Shown one piece after another: positions 55,162 to 63,227 of a stretch of DNA of 64,000 nucleotides. Every line of letters starts with the position of its first letter. Position 1 is the first letter of the stretch. The notes under the pieces are model-generated. The model worked only from the letters and a program-made list of their open reading frames with translations. It was not told where the DNA came from and searched no databases. The stretch covers positions 5,580,001-5,644,000 of the forward strand of contig NZ_CP107905.1 in the NCBI RefSeq assembly GCF_036014015.1. The letters run 5' to 3'. A program made the position numbers and the translations under genes. Origin of the DNA: Streptomyces sp. NBC_00457 (GTDB lineage: Bacteria > Actinomycetota > Actinomycetes > Streptomycetales > Streptomycetaceae).

Positions 55162-56634
55162 GTGAGCACCGAGAACGAGGGCACTGCGGTACCCCCGGCC
55201 CCGTCCGCACCTCCCGTGCCGGTGGAATCTCCCGCAGCTTCCACGCGGCCGGCCGCGCCGACGGCTCCCATACCGTCGGTGCCCGCGGGCGCCCCGGACC
55301 ATGAACCGGCCCGCACCGCGCCCGCCTACGCGTCGGCCGGATCCCCGGGCCAGGGCGGCGGGTCCGCACCGGACGCCTCCTGGCCGCCCCCGCCGCCGGC
55401 CACTCCGTCGTACGGGGACGCAGGTGGCTCGGGAGCCGGCTCGTACGCCGACGGGGGCTCTGGAGACGCGGGCTCCGGCTGGGGTGCCGGCTTCCCGGCG
55501 CCCGCTCCCAAGCCCCGTAGCAGGCGCGGTGGCCTGGTCGCCGCGATCCTGACCGCCGCCCTGGTCGCGGGCGGCCTGGGCGGCGGCCTCGGCTACACCC
55601 TGGCCAGGAACAACGACAGCGGCGACTCCACGACCGTCTCCGCCTCCGACAGCGGCGGCACCGTCAAGCGCGACGCGGGCACCATCGCGGGCGTGGCGGA
55701 CAAGGCCCTGCCGAGCACGGTCACCATCCAGGCCGAGTCCTCCAGCGGCGAGGGCGGCACCGGCACCGGCTTCGTCTTCGACAAAGAGGGCCACATCGTC
55801 ACCAACAACCACGTGGTGGCCGAGGCGGTCGACGGCGGCAAGCTGACGGCCACCTTCCCGGACGGCAAGAAGTACGACGCCCAGGTCGTGGGCCACGCGG
55901 CGGGCTACGACGTCGCGGTCATCAAGCTCGAGAACGCCCCGTCGAACCTGAAGCCCCTGACCCTGGGCGACTCCGACAAGGTGGCCGTCGGCGACTCCAC
56001 CATCGCCATCGGCGCCCCCTTCGGCCTGTCCAACACGGTGACGACAGGCATCATCAGCGCCAAGAACCGCCCCGTGGCCTCCAGCGACGGCACCGGCAGC
56101 AACGCGTCCTACATGAGCGCCCTGCAGACCGACGCCTCGATCAACCCGGGCAACTCCGGCGGCCCGCTGCTGGACGCCCAGGGCAACGTCATCGGCATCA
56201 ACTCCGCGATCCAGTCCACCAGCAACGGCGGCCTGGGCGGCACCAGCCAGTCCGGCTCGATAGGGCTGGGCTTCGCCATCCCGATCAACCAGGCCAAGTA
56301 CGTCGCCCAGCAGCTGATCAAGACCGGCAAGCCGGTCTACGCCAAGATCGGTGCCTCCGTCTCCCTGGAGGACACCACGGACGGGGCGAAGATCACCGAG
56401 CAGGGTGCCAGCGGCTCCGAAGCCGTCGAGGCCGGCGGCCCCGCGGCCAAGGCCGGCCTCAAGCCCGGCGATGTCATCACCAAGCTCGACGACCGGGTGA
56501 TCGACTCCGGCCCGACCCTCATCGGCGAGATCTGGACCCACCAGCCCGGCGACAAGGTCAAGATCACCTACGAACGCGACGGCCAGACCCGCACCGTGGA
56601 CCTCACCCTCGGCTCCCGCGTCGGAGACAACTGA
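55162..56634 (+). CDS. Membrane-anchored HtrA/DegP-like serine protease with PDZ domain
   Basis: 490 residues from GTG 55162, with GGAG upstream. A Pro/Ala/Gly-rich cytosolic part (~1-120), one membrane span (GGLVAAILTAALVAGGLGGG), then a trypsin-like domain. Catalytic triad: His in VTNNHVVAEA (~216), Asp in GYDVAVIKLE (~249) and Ser in NPGNSGGPLL (~331). PDZ domain ~385-490 (GGPAAKAGLKPGDVITKLDD). Outer-face quality control or stress protease. S. coelicolor has a gene of this type here (SCO3977, recalled). tRNA-Ser(TGA) follows. Confidence 0.94.
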   Translation: MSTENEGTAVPPAPSAPPVPVESPAASTRPAAPTAPIPSVPAGAPDHEPARTAPAYASAGSPGQGGGSAPDASWPPPPPATPSYGDAGGSGAGSYADGGSGDAGSGWGAGFPAPAPKPRSRRGGLVAAILTAALVAGGLGGGLGYTLARNNDSGDSTTVSASDSGGTVKRDAGTIAGVADKALPSTVTIQAESSSGEGGTGTGFVFDKEGHIVTNNHVVAEAVDGGKLTATFPDGKKYDAQVVGHAAGYDVAVIKLENAPSNLKPLTLGDSDKVAVGDSTIAIGAPFGLSNTVTTGIISAKNRPVASSDGTGSNASYMSALQTDASINPGNSGGPLLDAQGNVIGINSAIQSTSNGGLGGTSQSGSIGLGFAIPINQAKYVAQQLIKTGKPVYAKIGASVSLEDTTDGAKITEQGASGSEAVEAGGPAAKAGLKPGDVITKLDDRVIDSGPTLIGEIWTHQPGDKVKITYERDGQTRTVDLTLGSRVGDN

Positions 56635-56697
56635 CCCGCACACCCGCGTGCCAACCGGTTACCCTTGTTCCCGCGCCGCCGATCAACGGCAGCGCGG

Positions 56698-56784
56698 GGT
56701 GGGTTGCCCGAGCGGCCTAAGGGAACGGTCTTGAAAACCGTCGTCGCAGCGATGTGACCGTGGGTTCAAATCCCACACCCACCG
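56698..56784 (+). tRNA. tRNA-Ser (TGA)
   Basis: Acceptor GGTGGGT pairs with ACCCACC. Anticodon stem ACGGT/ACCGT around loop CTTGAAA gives anticodon TGA, reading UCA and related codons. Long variable arm (GTCGTCGCAGCGATGTGAC) as in class II tRNA. T-arm GTGGG-TTCAAAT-CCCAC. Discriminator G; CCA not encoded. The 3' half is the left attachment repeat of a genomic island. Confidence 0.96.
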
Positions 56785-56786
56785 CA
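56734..56786 (+). repeat. Left attachment repeat (within tRNA-Ser)
   Basis: 53 bases from AAAACCGTCGTC to CCCACCGCA, identical to 59910-59962. It covers the tRNA 3' half plus two bases past the discriminator. Confidence 0.9.
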
Positions 56787-56800
56787 CGATGAGCAGTGAG

Positions 56801-56837
56801 AACGGCCCCTGACCAGGTCATATGGTCGGGGGCCGTT
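56801..56837 (+). terminator. Hairpin after tRNA-Ser(TGA)
   Basis: AACGGCCCCTGACC (56801-56814) pairs with GGTCGGGGGCCGTT (56824-56837) over 14 positions (one G-U), with a nine-base loop. It now ends the tRNA transcript; being inside the island, it was brought by the island. Confidence 0.85.
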
Positions 56838-57016
56838 GTGCTGTGCGATGCCCGCTCGTGGCCGTGTCTTCCCGTGGTTTCCCGTGCGATGGGGCACGGG
56901 CAGGGGCACGGATGAGCCGCGAGATGACTGCGACATGAGTTGGCTGGCTAACGGTTGATCGGAATCTCGTAGACGATCTCGCAGTGGGCGGCGGGCACCG
57001 AGCCGGGGAGACAGGG

Positions 57017-57319
57017 ATGACGGACAAGGGTGAGTTGCGGCTTCTCCCGTGGTCGGGGCCGGATGGCAAGCCCTGTTATCTCAGCACCGACGACCGCGAT
57101 GGTTACATGTCCCGCTTGGCGGACAACGTTGAGGCGGTCCAACTCGGGATGGCAGCCGAACTGTTGGATCAGGCACAGGAAGTTCTCGGCGCTGAGGACG
57201 CTGATCTGGGAGAGCTGCGCCCTCTGACGAGGAAGCTGACCGAAGCCTTGCAGGACGTGCTCCGCGTCGCGACGAGCCGAGGGCTCCTCTTGTCAGTGGG
57301 CGATTCTCACCACTCGTGA
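57017..57319 (+). CDS. Hypothetical island protein
   Basis: 100 residues from ATG 57017 (MTDKGELRLLPWSGPDGKPC), with GGGGAG and AGGG upstream. Begins with a Trp/Pro segment, then helices (RLADNVEAVQLGMAAELLDQ and LTRKLTEALQDVLRVATSRG). No family recognised; proteins of this kind appear near mobile regions in Streptomyces (recalled, uncertain). First gene after the left repeat. Confidence 0.65.
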   Translation: MTDKGELRLLPWSGPDGKPCYLSTDDRDGYMSRLADNVEAVQLGMAAELLDQAQEVLGAEDADLGELRPLTRKLTEALQDVLRVATSRGLLLSVGDSHHS

Positions 57320-57357
57320 AAGGGCTCTTCCACTCTCGTGCCGGTGCGCTTGTGGTG

Positions 57358-57387
57358 CGGGGTGTGGTGCACTGCCACCACGCCCCG
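57358..57387. terminator. Hairpin terminator in the island
   Basis: CGGGGTGTGGTG (57358-57369) pairs with CACCACGCCCCG (57376-57387) over 12 positions with one G-U, six-base loop, behind the gene ending at 57319. Confidence 0.75.
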
Positions 57388-57538
57388 AACCCTTCTTGAT
57401 CCGTAGCTCTCTGTGGATCGGTCAGTGGCGGTCATAGGGGTCGCTTCGAGGACGCTGCGGGACATCGCTGGGCGGTGACGGTTGCTGGGGTTGTTGTGCC
57501 TGGCTGCTGTACAGCAGCATCCGTGCTGGAGGTGACGT

Positions 57539-57880
57539 GTGGAGCGAGAACTGCTCGAACGCCTGCTGGCCGGTGAGGACGAGACGTACTTCGCTGCCCT
57601 GGCGGCCCTCCGCAGCGACGCCTCTTACGTTGTCTGGGACGGAGCCGCTTCTGCCGAGTCGCTCGCCCGAGTCTATGAACGTCGGCTCAGGCACACGCGC
57701 CGAAGGGGCATCGAGACCTCAGGCCTGGAACGCGCCGTGCAGTCCCTCGGCCAGTATGACCAACCGGTGCGCCTCGGCCAGATCAGGGCTGCCGATGGTG
57801 TCTGGGTCTTCATGCTCTTCCTCACCGAGGACGGCAGCGGCTTGGTGGCGTGTACTGGTGTGCGGCGTACAGATACGTGA
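57539..57880 (+). CDS. Hypothetical island protein
   Basis: 113 residues from GTG 57539, with GGAGG six bases upstream. Helical N-terminal part (ERELLERLLAGEDETYFAAL, SLARVYERRLRHTRR), then strands (VRLGQIRAADGVWVFMLFLT). No family recognised. Third positions are less G/C-biased than in the core genes, as expected for island DNA. Confidence 0.65.
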   Translation: MERELLERLLAGEDETYFAALAALRSDASYVVWDGAASAESLARVYERRLRHTRRRGIETSGLERAVQSLGQYDQPVRLGQIRAADGVWVFMLFLTEDGSGLVACTGVRRTDT

Positions 57881-58016
57881 TCAGCAACAGTGGGTAGCGG
57901 CTCCTGCGTATGCGCTCAGGACCTGAGCAGGGACCTCTCGCAACTACGCCGCCCCGCCCGGGAACGTGGGCCGGGGCGGGTGCCGTGCGCGCCGTTCATT
58001 GATCGCTTATCGACGG

Positions 58017-58193
58017 TCAGCTGGTCCTGGTGTCGTCCACCCGCTCGCCCTCCGCTTGAGACGGCTCGGTCCTGGGGACGTCCGGGTGCTGTTCCATGGC
58101 CGCGCTCTCAGCCGGTTCGTCACGCTCGCCCTCGGCCTGGGAGGGCGTGTGAGAGTACAGCCAGCGGTCGTAATCCGAGGCTCCGGTCTTCAT
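58017..58193 (-). CDS. Small island protein with two SQAEGER repeats
   Basis: 58 residues from ATG 58193, with GGGAGG six bases upstream, an ideal ribosome site. Sequence begins MKTGASDYDRWLYSHT; the peptide PSQAEGER occurs twice, at ~18-25 and ~46-53, each followed by acidic residues. Unusually acidic and hydrophilic. No family recognised; it could be an antitoxin-like or adaptor protein, but nothing shows this. Confidence 0.5.
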   Translation of the reverse strand: MKTGASDYDRWLYSHTPSQAEGERDEPAESAAMEQHPDVPRTEPSQAEGERVDDTRTS

Positions 58194-58313
58194 TGCGGGC
58201 CTCCCTTGCTCGCTCAACTCCCATGCTCCTCCCTCGACCGCAGCCAGGGCGAGAGCGCGGTGCGGAGGAGGCGCGAGTGTGTTCGCCCACCGACAGACAG
58301 CCACGCTGAAGAG

Positions 58314-58366
58314 GGCCAACTATCACTGCGAATCACAGTCTCGCCTGTTCGCAGTGACAGTTGGCC
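58314..58366. repeat. 19-bp inverted repeat in the island
   Basis: GGCCAACTATCACTGCGAA (58314-58332) and TTCGCAGTGACAGTTGGCC (58348-58366) are inverted copies with one mismatch, separated by 15 bases. In the ~370-base gap (58194-58566) between the small protein gene and the acetyltransferase; the rest of the gap shows no gene. May be a terminator, an operator or the remains of a transposon end. Confidence 0.75.
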
Positions 58367-58566
58367 ACTGCTGTCCCCTGCCGTCGAACCTTGATCGTTA
58401 TCCTCGAAGATTGATGATCAGAAAGGTCGTGCCACCGGAGTTTGAGCGCGGTCGCGCGAGGCGAGTGCCCCAGACCACGCATCCCTCGATGGCAAAGATC
58501 ACGCGTGCTGCGTCCTGTGGCTAAATGCGTTGTCGTGGCCGTTCGGACTGAGGCAGCATCCCGCAC

Positions 58567-59121
58567 ATGGAGCAGCCACCCGAGATCCTCCGTCACGGTG
58601 AAGTCGAGCTTCGCCGCTGGCGCGCGAACGACCTTGAGACTCTGTATCAGGTGGCCACTGAGTCGCTCGATCACCTCCGACCGTGGATGCCCTGGGCGGC
58701 GAACCATGATCGAAAGCAGTACGAGGGCTTCTTGGCACGCAGCAATGAGGAGTGGGAGGCCGGCCAGGACTACACCTTCGCGATCACAGCTCTTGGAGCG
58801 GTGATCGGCAGTTGTGGCCTCCATCGCCGGGCCGAACCCAGGGTGCTGGAAATCGGGTACTGGCTCCATCCCGCACGGACTGGCAAGGGCTTCGCGACCA
58901 TGGCTGCTGCGGCGCTGGTGGATGCGGGTAAGGGCATTCCGGACGTCGATCGGATCGAGATACGTCACGATGAGGCCAATTCCGCAAGCGGAGCGGTCGC
59001 GCGCCGACTGGGTTTCGCCGAGGTGGAGCGCGTGAGGGAGCCCGATGGCCCGGACGCTCCCGGCGAGGTGGGCGTAACGGTGATCTGGCGTCTTGAGACC
59101 CGAGCAGCATCGTCGGGCTGA
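58567..59121 (+). CDS. GNAT-family N-acetyltransferase (RimJ/RimL type)
   Basis: 184 residues from ATG 58567 (MEQPPEILRHGEVELRRWRA). Acetyl-CoA loop EIGYWLHPARTGKGFATMAA and ending HDEANSASGAVARRLGFAEV are the RimJ/RimL pattern. It is a paralogue by fold of the gene at 42019 but with distinct, less GC-biased codons. In islands such enzymes often modify antibiotics or toxins; nothing here fixes the substrate. Confidence 0.85.
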   Translation: MEQPPEILRHGEVELRRWRANDLETLYQVATESLDHLRPWMPWAANHDRKQYEGFLARSNEEWEAGQDYTFAITALGAVIGSCGLHRRAEPRVLEIGYWLHPARTGKGFATMAAAALVDAGKGIPDVDRIEIRHDEANSASGAVARRLGFAEVERVREPDGPDAPGEVGVTVIWRLETRAASSG

Positions 59122-59258
59122 GGCGCGGGGGAGTTCGGCGCGGACTTCGCCCCCGCCGAACCGGACAAAGCCTCTGACCAGCGAGGTCGGTCGAAGGCTT
59201 TCACTGCGCGCGTCCCTTCCGCCACCGATACGACCAGGACACGCCGCATACTGCCGTC

Positions 59259-59753
59259 ATGCCCTCGCCGCAGCGATTCCGGGACTCCCGGCACATGAAG
59301 TACGACTTCGTTGATCATGTGCTCGTGCGCTGCCCGAAGTGCACTGGCATCGCGCACGTTGCCCCGGCAGCACTCGTGTCCGGGGAGGCGAGTCCCTCGC
59401 TGTTCACGCATCGCCACCTTGTCTGCCGTGCCTGTGGTTTGACCCGTTATGCAGCTGGCGGTCTTCGCCTCTTCCGGGGTACCGGGGAGGCCGTAGATCC
59501 GTTCTTCGGTCTGCCGCTGTGGTTGCAGGCCGAGACGCGTCACGGCTGGGTGTGGGCTTACAACCCCGAGCATCTGGACCTGATAAGGCAGTTCGTTCAG
59601 GCGCCACTGCGCGAACGACCTCCTTGGGACTCGACGGGGCGGAAGCGGAAGATGACGCTCGTTGCCAGACTGCCGTCGTGGATCAAGAGCGCGAAGAACC
59701 GAGCCGAAGTCTTGCGGGCCATCGAGCGCATCCGGTCCTCGCTGGTGAACTGA
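59259..59753 (+). CDS. Zinc-ribbon protein of unknown function
   Basis: 164 residues from ATG 59259; a second ATG at 59295 (MKYDFVDHVLVRCPKC) may be the true start. Two CxxC knuckles, CPKC and CRAC, with a 30-residue spacing that contains THRH form a zinc ribbon; the aromatic segment GLPLWLQAETRHGWVWAYNP follows and the C-terminus is helical and basic (KRKMTLVARLPSWIKSAKNR). Similar TFIIB-like zinc-ribbon proteins are frequent in Streptomyces without known role. Last gene before the right repeat. Confidence 0.75.
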   Translation: MPSPQRFRDSRHMKYDFVDHVLVRCPKCTGIAHVAPAALVSGEASPSLFTHRHLVCRACGLTRYAAGGLRLFRGTGEAVDPFFGLPLWLQAETRHGWVWAYNPEHLDLIRQFVQAPLRERPPWDSTGRKRKMTLVARLPSWIKSAKNRAEVLRAIERIRSSLVN

Positions 59754-59909
59754 CAGACAGCCCTATGGGGCTCCTAGCTCAGCGGGCACGATCGCGGTCC
59801 TGGGGCACGTAGCGGGCACGGTGACGATCACAACGGCTCCGCCAGGGTGCTCGTACCTGCCTGACCTGCGGCGGAGACCTCCCCGCCCTCGATCGGCGAA
59901 AGGTCCTTA

Positions 59910-59962
59910 AAAACCGTCGTCGCAGCGATGTGACCGTGGGTTCAAATCCCACACCCACCGCA
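59910..59962 (+). repeat. Right attachment repeat (partial tRNA-Ser copy)
   Basis: Exact copy of 56734-56786. Just left of it the sequence GGTCCTTAA is a decayed version of the tRNA GGTCTTGA, so the copy is not a tRNA. It marks the chromosomal end of the tRNA before insertion. Confidence 0.9.
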
Positions 59963-59985
59963 GGTCGGCGTAGGAACGCAGGCGG

Positions 59986-60017
59986 AAGGGGTGCCCCTCG
60001 TAGGAGGGGCACCCCTT
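59986..60017. terminator. Rho-independent terminator with T-run
   Basis: AAGGGGTGCCCCTC (59986-59999) and GAGGGGCACCCCTT (60004-60017) form a perfect 14-bp stem, loop GTAG, followed by TT on the + strand. Before the insertion it would have been the tRNA-Ser terminator; it also ends the sigma-factor operon read from the right. Confidence 0.9.
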
Positions 60018-60041
60018 TTGTGTGTGCCGGAGCGGTGTGGG

Positions 60042-61091
60042 TCAGCCGGCGGTCGTGGTGGGGTGCGTGTCGACGACCGTGCGGCGCATGACGGCGCCGG
60101 TGCCGATCAGGGTCTCGGCTTCGGTGCCCTTCTCCTTGTCCTTGGTCATGTACGAACGCGAGCCGATGTAGGTGAGCTTCTGCTTGTCGAAGATCCACTC
60201 GTCGCGCACCGCGGAGGCCGGGTCCTCTCGGGTGATGCCGATGCCGTGACGCCCGGCGGTGTCGACCACGTCGGGGATGACGGTCACGCCGGGAATCCTC
60301 GCGGTCGCCTTGTAGAACGCGGCGGCATTCTCCGGCGGCATGATCGTTTCGTTCAGCAGATCGCCGATCTTGAAGAAGACGGCCTGCTCCTTCGACTCGT
60401 CGTCGCCCACCTGGGTCTGGGCATAGAGCAGTTCGAGCAGGGCGTCGGGGTCGGTGGGCAGCGAGGCCAGCCACTTGTACGTGGGGCGGTCGATGCCCAC
60501 CGGGTAGGCGCTGGGGGACTCGATGGGAATGGTCTGACCGGGCATGATGGCGTCCTTCCCGGAGTCGCGGAGCCACCCGGTGATCTTGACCGGGTCGGGG
60601 TCCTGCGAGAACCAGGCCTCCCGCTTGTGCACGGCACCGAGCCGCACGGGTCCTCCGAAGGTGCCCTTGTTCGCGCGGACCAGGCTCTCGACGTACACGA
60701 ACTGGCCGTCGTTCACCGGCGTCGCGTCGGTGGCCATGGACGCGGCGGCGATGCGGTCGAGTGTGACGGACGCCTTGTTCGGCCCGGCCTCCGCGGTCTT
60801 GGTCCCCGCTGCCGGCGCGGAACCGTTTCCGCCTCCGGAGAGTGTGACGACCAGTGCGCCGGCCAGTGCCATCGCCGCAACGGGCAACACCACGGCCGTA
60901 CGCGGGAATCGGCGACGCGGTGCCGGAGGCGACTGGGTGGAACGGGAGCTGTCGCGGTCGATCCGCTGCATCAGAACGTCCTTGAAGTGGAGGTGTCTGC
61001 TCGGCGGGAGGTCCCATTCGGCAGGGGCCGACAGCAACTCCTCGGCCTCGCTCCGGGTGGAGCCGGCGCTCGGCGGCTTGTCAGCGTTCAT
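60042..61091 (-). CDS. Membrane protein paired with the ECF sigma factor (CU044_5270 type)
   Basis: 349 residues from ATG 61091, overlapping the sigma-factor stop as ATGA. Cytosolic ~65 residues (HFKDVLMQRIDRDSSRST), one membrane span (TAVVLPVAAMALAGALVVTL), then a ~260-residue outside domain (QFVYVESLVRANKGTFGGPV, EAWFSQDPDPVKITGWLRDS). This 'CU044_5270 family' is regularly encoded after ECF sigma genes in actinomycetes and is taken as their anti-sigma or sensor partner. It lacks a ZAS zinc motif. Confidence 0.88.
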   Translation of the reverse strand: MNADKPPSAGSTRSEAEELLSAPAEWDLPPSRHLHFKDVLMQRIDRDSSRSTQSPPAPRRRFPRTAVVLPVAAMALAGALVVTLSGGGNGSAPAAGTKTAEAGPNKASVTLDRIAAASMATDATPVNDGQFVYVESLVRANKGTFGGPVRLGAVHKREAWFSQDPDPVKITGWLRDSGKDAIMPGQTIPIESPSAYPVGIDRPTYKWLASLPTDPDALLELLYAQTQVGDDESKEQAVFFKIGDLLNETIMPPENAAAFYKATARIPGVTVIPDVVDTAGRHGIGITREDPASAVRDEWIFDKQKLTYIGSRSYMTKDKEKGTEAETLIGTGAVMRRTVVDTHPTTTAG

Positions 61092-61732
61092 GGGGTTTCC
61101 TCCTGCAGAAACATGGCCGCGAACGCGGCCTCACCCTCTACCTCTCCGCGACGGTCGGGCAGTTCCGCCCCGTCGTCGGGTGGGCCGGAACTCAGCTTGG
61201 CAAGCCGCGCGCGGGCGCGGGACAGTCGCGAACGCACGGTGCCGACCGGGACGCCGAGCGCCTGGGCAGCCTGCTGATAGTCCAGCCCGGAGGCCACGCA
61301 CAGGGCGAGCACCTCCCGGTCCTGGCGGCGCAGTTGGCTCAGTGCGCGATGGACCACCGCGAGACGGCGCGCGTCGTCGATCCGGCCGGCCGTCTCGTCC
61401 GCGAAGTCCTCGACCGGCGGCGGGGCCGGGCTACGGGCCAGGAAGGCGAGCCGGCGGCGCAGACCGCGGTTGGCGTTGCGGGCCTTGTGCGTGGCGATGC
61501 CGAGCAGCCACGGCTTGAGCGATCCGCCCTCCAGGTCCACGGTTTCCCGGGTACGCCAAGCGGCGAGGAAGGTCTCCGACATCGCCTCCTCGGCCTCCGA
61601 CCAGTCACCGGTCAGCCGCAGGGCATGGTTGTACACCGCGCGCGCGTGCTGGTCGTACAGCTCGGCGAAGGCCTCACGGTCCCCGGCGCGTATGCGCGTA
61701 CGTACTGACTCTCCTCGTTCCGTTTCCCTCAC
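61088..61732 (-). CDS. ECF-type RNA polymerase sigma factor
   Basis: 214 residues from GTG 61732 (VRETERGESVRTRIRAG), with GGAG eight bases upstream; ATG 61756 is an alternative. Region 2: REAFAELYDQHARAVYNHAL and WSEAEEAMSETFLAAWRTRE. Region 4: LDYQQAAQALGVPVGTVRSR with the helix-turn-helix. No zinc-binding anti-sigma in the pair; its partner is the membrane protein that follows with ATGA overlap. The targets are unknown; it may regulate its own operon. Confidence 0.93.
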   Translation of the reverse strand: MRETERGESVRTRIRAGDREAFAELYDQHARAVYNHALRLTGDWSEAEEAMSETFLAAWRTRETVDLEGGSLKPWLLGIATHKARNANRGLRRRLAFLARSPAPPPVEDFADETAGRIDDARRLAVVHRALSQLRRQDREVLALCVASGLDYQQAAQALGVPVGTVRSRLSRARARLAKLSSGPPDDGAELPDRRGEVEGEAAFAAMFLQEETP

Positions 61733-61804
61733 ACTCGTAACTCTCCGCGGTTCCATGGGGGTTCCAGTGGCCTGCGCCACACTGCGGCCCAGCCGGGGGC
61801 CGTT

Positions 61805-61937
61805 CGGCGCACGGCCTGCGCGCATGGCCCGCACCCATGGCCTGCCCGCACGGCCTCCACGCATGGCCCGCACGCACGCCGACACTGCCACCGCACTGCC
61901 GACACTGCCGTCGCCCTGCCGACACTGCCTCAGCGCA
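61805..61937. repeat. Low-complexity tandem repeats upstream of the sigma factor
   Basis: GCCGACACTGCC recurs at 61878, 61898 and 61918 with a period of 20 bases. Left of it, GCATGGCCCGCAC occurs twice (near 61822 and 61861) with related CATGGCCTGCCCGCACGGCC between. All lie in the gap between the sigma gene and the PrimPol gene. Confidence 0.75.
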
Positions 61938-61994
61938 GGCGCCTCCCAGTGTCGCCTTCCGCCGGGGCGCACGGTTGCGCGCCCCGGCGCATCC

Positions 61995-62861
61995 TCACGG
62001 TTGGTGCCCCGTCATGCGCGCCGCCGACGCGATCGTGGCGCGGGCCTCGCGTTCGGTGAGGCCGGTGTTGAGGGCTGCCTCGACGAACGGTTCGACGAGG
62101 TCGGGGCCGATGCCGTCCTCGTAGGCGCGGCAAGCCGCCCAGAACAGGCGGGTGTTGCGCTGTCCCTCGTGGGCAGCGAGGACGAACTGGACGAGGCCCT
62201 GGCCGTGCCCGCCGGTCGACGGGGGTGCGGGGTGCTGGGTACGGGGCGGTGGGAGCAGGAGGCGTAGGAGGGCGGCCGGGCAGGCCGCGGGGGCGAGGTG
62301 GGCGGTGCCGGGGGCGGTGCTGTAGACGCCGTGCTCGGTGCGGGAGCCTGGGCCGACGAGGTAGCCGCCGGCGCCGCGGATGTCGATGCCGGGGGCCAGG
62401 CGGCCCGCGGAGTTGGGGACGACGACGTCCGGCGGGCCGCTGAGCCAGAGGTGGCGGCCGCCGCTGGGGGTCAGGACGACGACGGTGGCGGGGATCGTGA
62501 ACAGATGCCGCAGGGCCAGTTCGCGCAGGGCCGCCGAGGAGTCGGTGCCCGACTTGGTGTCCAGGTCGATGCCGATCAGGTGATGCGGAGGGAGGCCGCA
62601 GGCGATGCCGTAGCCGGTGGCCCAGGGGGCGGCGGCGAACAGTTCGCGGATACGTGCCGGGTCGGTCGAGGCGTCGTACACCCCATGGCCGAAGCGGCCG
62701 CATTCGCCGTGGCAGAGGGGTGCGGTGGGGTCGTCGCGGTGGGGGGAGCGCAGGGCCGGGAGTTTCGTCCGGGACAGGGGGATGACGGCCAGTCCGCGCT
62801 CCGCGGCTGACAGGGCGTGTGCGAGGGCCAGCATCGTGGCCTGCCGATCGGTGGTGGCCAT
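61995..62861 (-). CDS. Bifunctional DNA primase/polymerase (PrimPol) domain protein
   Basis: 288 residues from ATG 62861 (MATTDRQATMLALAHALSAA); GGAGG stands one base upstream, so a later start is possible. PrimPol (AEP) residues kept: IGIDLD (metal Asp pair), and GGRHLWLSGP. A Cys/His knuckle CHGECGRFGHG precedes. Only the primase part is present, no helicase. It stands outside any visible phage or plasmid genes, as such orphan proteins often do in Streptomyces; function unknown. Confidence 0.88.
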   Translation of the reverse strand: MATTDRQATMLALAHALSAAERGLAVIPLSRTKLPALRSPHRDDPTAPLCHGECGRFGHGVYDASTDPARIRELFAAAPWATGYGIACGLPPHHLIGIDLDTKSGTDSSAALRELALRHLFTIPATVVVLTPSGGRHLWLSGPPDVVVPNSAGRLAPGIDIRGAGGYLVGPGSRTEHGVYSTAPGTAHLAPAACPAALLRLLLPPPRTQHPAPPSTGGHGQGLVQFVLAAHEGQRNTRLFWAACRAYEDGIGPDLVEPFVEAALNTGLTEREARATIASAARMTGHQP

Positions 62862-63227
62862 GCCTCCATGTTCGTACAGGTGTTCGAAAAAGGGAAGAGA
62901 GGTCGAGCGCGACTCGCCGGGAACCGCATGTTGGCCGGATATACGCAGGAGCGCTTCACCCCTTGTGGCGCTTGGGGTGGAGGTGTCCGGCCCGCCCGGG
63001 CCTGTTACTGAAGGCAACCAAAGGGGTTTATCGACTTGTCATCACGCTTCAGGGCGAATAGGGGCTTCCGGGGTGGTTCGCCAGGGATTCGGTGGGCAAC
63101 TCTGATCTTGCGACGTCGTGCACAGCACTGAGGCGGATGGCCAACTGCCTTGGATCAAGCCGTACTTCACGTACCACGCGCACTTTCGGCCCGACGGCCG
63201 ATGCGCACCTTGTTCTGGAGGAACAAC
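62862..63227. other. Divergent intergenic region
   Basis: About 365 bases, moderately lower GC. No gene is seen. It must contain the promoters of the PrimPol gene and of the secreted protein gene. Near 63164-63173 and 63174-63183 the sequence ACTTCACGTACCACG has a short inverted element. Nothing stronger. Confidence 0.35.

Larger units (their letters stand above)
56734..59962. mobile_element. Small genomic island inserted in tRNA-Ser(TGA), no integrase left
   Basis: An exact 53-bp direct repeat, consisting of the tRNA 3' part from the anticodon loop to CACCGCA, bounds the region (56734-56786 and 59910-59962). This is the usual result of tyrosine-recombinase integration in a tRNA. The ~3.1 kb between hold small genes of unknown function, an acetyltransferase and a zinc-ribbon protein, with visibly less GC-rich codons than the neighbours. 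No integrase, excisionase or replication gene is seen, so it is probably a remnant or depends on another element. Confidence 0.85.

Noticed and set aside
58333..58968. 211-codon frame on the minus strand of the island
   Set aside because: Opposite the acetyltransferase, no start signal; composition of a shadow.
59910..59962. Second tRNA-Ser
   Set aside because: Only the 3' half is present; the acceptor 5' strand, D-arm and a correct anticodon loop are missing, so it is an attachment repeat.
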